This document shows positions 5,478 through 5,831 of a DNA stretch of 5,831 nt, piece by piece. Source of the DNA: CAYGKP01 sp964350605. GTDB taxonomy: Bacteria; Bacteroidota; Bacteroidia; Cytophagales; JAAEPT01. The stretch lies in contig CAYGKP010000159.1 of NCBI GenBank assembly GCA_964350605.1, positions 1 through 5,831 on the forward strand. Reading direction: 5' to 3'. A program made the position numbers and the translations under genes. Position 1 is the first letter of the stretch. Every line of letters starts with the position of its first letter. The notes beneath the pieces were generated by a model, which had not been told where the DNA came from, did no database searches, and was given only the letters and a program-made list of their open reading frames with translations.

Positions 5478-5831
5478 GTGGAGATCGCCCTACAAAAGAA
5501 AGACGGCCAGGTGGCCGAATTGACTGTTCAAATCAAGCCCGAGGACTACAAGGAATCGGTTGAAAAGAAAGTCCGCGACTACAGTAAGAAAGCCCGCATC
5601 AACGGCTTTCGCCCTGGCAAAGTCCCCCCTCAAGTCATCCGCCGGATGATGGGCAAAGACCTGCTCGCCGAGGAGGTCTACAACCTGCTCAACAAGAAGA
5701 TCAACGGCTACATCCAAGAGGAAAAGTTGCGCCTGCTTGGCGACCCCCTCCCCTCGGATGGTAGCCCTGTGGTCGACTTCGAAGTCGAAGGTGACTACAC
5801 CTTTGTCTACGACTTAGGCCTCGCGCCAGAG
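5478..5831 (+). CDS. tig: Trigger factor (ribosome-associated chaperone), 5' part
   Basis: The first 118 codons of trigger factor, cut by the right edge. The protein docks at the ribosomal exit tunnel and shields nascent chains; the full protein also carries a peptidyl-prolyl isomerase domain and a chaperone domain, which are not in view. The seen part is the ribosome-binding N-terminal domain: it opens MEIALQKKDG, and the ribosome-docking loop GFRPGKVP falls at 43-50, the same positions as the GFRKGKVP loop of E. coli. It continues with RRMMGKDLLAEEV and the conserved GDPLP near residue 95. The start is GTG at 5478: no ATG lies between an in-frame TAA at 5460-5462 and this codon, and the N-terminus aligns well. 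There is no Shine-Dalgarno. It probably shares a transcript with the tRNA-Leu 29 bases upstream. Confidence 0.95.
   Translation, partial: MEIALQKKDGQVAELTVQIKPEDYKESVEKKVRDYSKKARINGFRPGKVPPQVIRRMMGKDLLAEEVYNLLNKKINGYIQEEKLRLLGDPLPSDGSPVVDFEVEGDYTFVYDLGLAPE

Overview
The window looks like a piece of a moderately GC-rich Bacteroidota chromosome. The strongest evidence is the promoter architecture. Two sites match the TTG / TAnnTTTG elements of the Bacteroidota housekeeping sigma factor (established knowledge). One reads leftward at 57-88 (TTTTG, 19-bp spacer, TACTTTTG). The other reads rightward at 5299-5332 (TTG, 23-bp spacer, TACCTTTG) in front of a tRNA-Leu gene. Shine-Dalgarno sequences are largely absent, and GTG starts are used for relA/spoT, tig and probably the Fur-family gene. 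The order relA/spoT, Fur-family regulator, purA is one I associate with this phylum. I cannot name an order or genus.

Layout: positions 1-131 are non-coding. They hold the leftward promoter, an inverted repeat around its -7 element, an AT-rich tract and one perfect consensus DnaA box. Positions 132-4630 are a compact leftward cluster, read in transcription order as a bifunctional (p)ppGpp synthetase/hydrolase (GTG start), a Fur-family metalloregulator (no ATG start available), a STAS anti-sigma-factor antagonist whose ATG overlaps the fur stop (ATGA), and adenylosuccinate synthetase PurA. Positions 4631-4757 are a short spacer with a possible weak terminator and a doubtful 51-codon rightward ORF. 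Positions 4758-5252 encode, leftward, an unrecognised exported protein rich in Gln/Asn and charged residues, with lower GC than its neighbours. Positions 5253-5366 are a divergent intergenic region with the rightward promoter. This is followed by tRNA-Leu(UAG) at 5367-5448 and, 29 bases later, the 5' part of trigger factor (tig), which runs off the right edge.

Functional reading: the leftward cluster joins alarmone metabolism to the GTP-dependent first step of AMP synthesis from IMP, an enzyme that is inhibited by ppGpp in E. coli. It also carries a metal- or peroxide-responsive regulator and a partner-switching protein. This suggests a stress and nutrient-status operon, but co-transcription is inferred from spacing only. 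The tRNA-Leu and tig genes appear to share one promoter. I found no mobile element, CRISPR array, toxin system or rRNA, and no convincing new multi-gene system. The most unusual items are the STAS gene inside the relA/spoT-fur-purA cluster, the unknown exported protein, the leftward promoter firing off the left edge, and the tRNA-tig arrangement.
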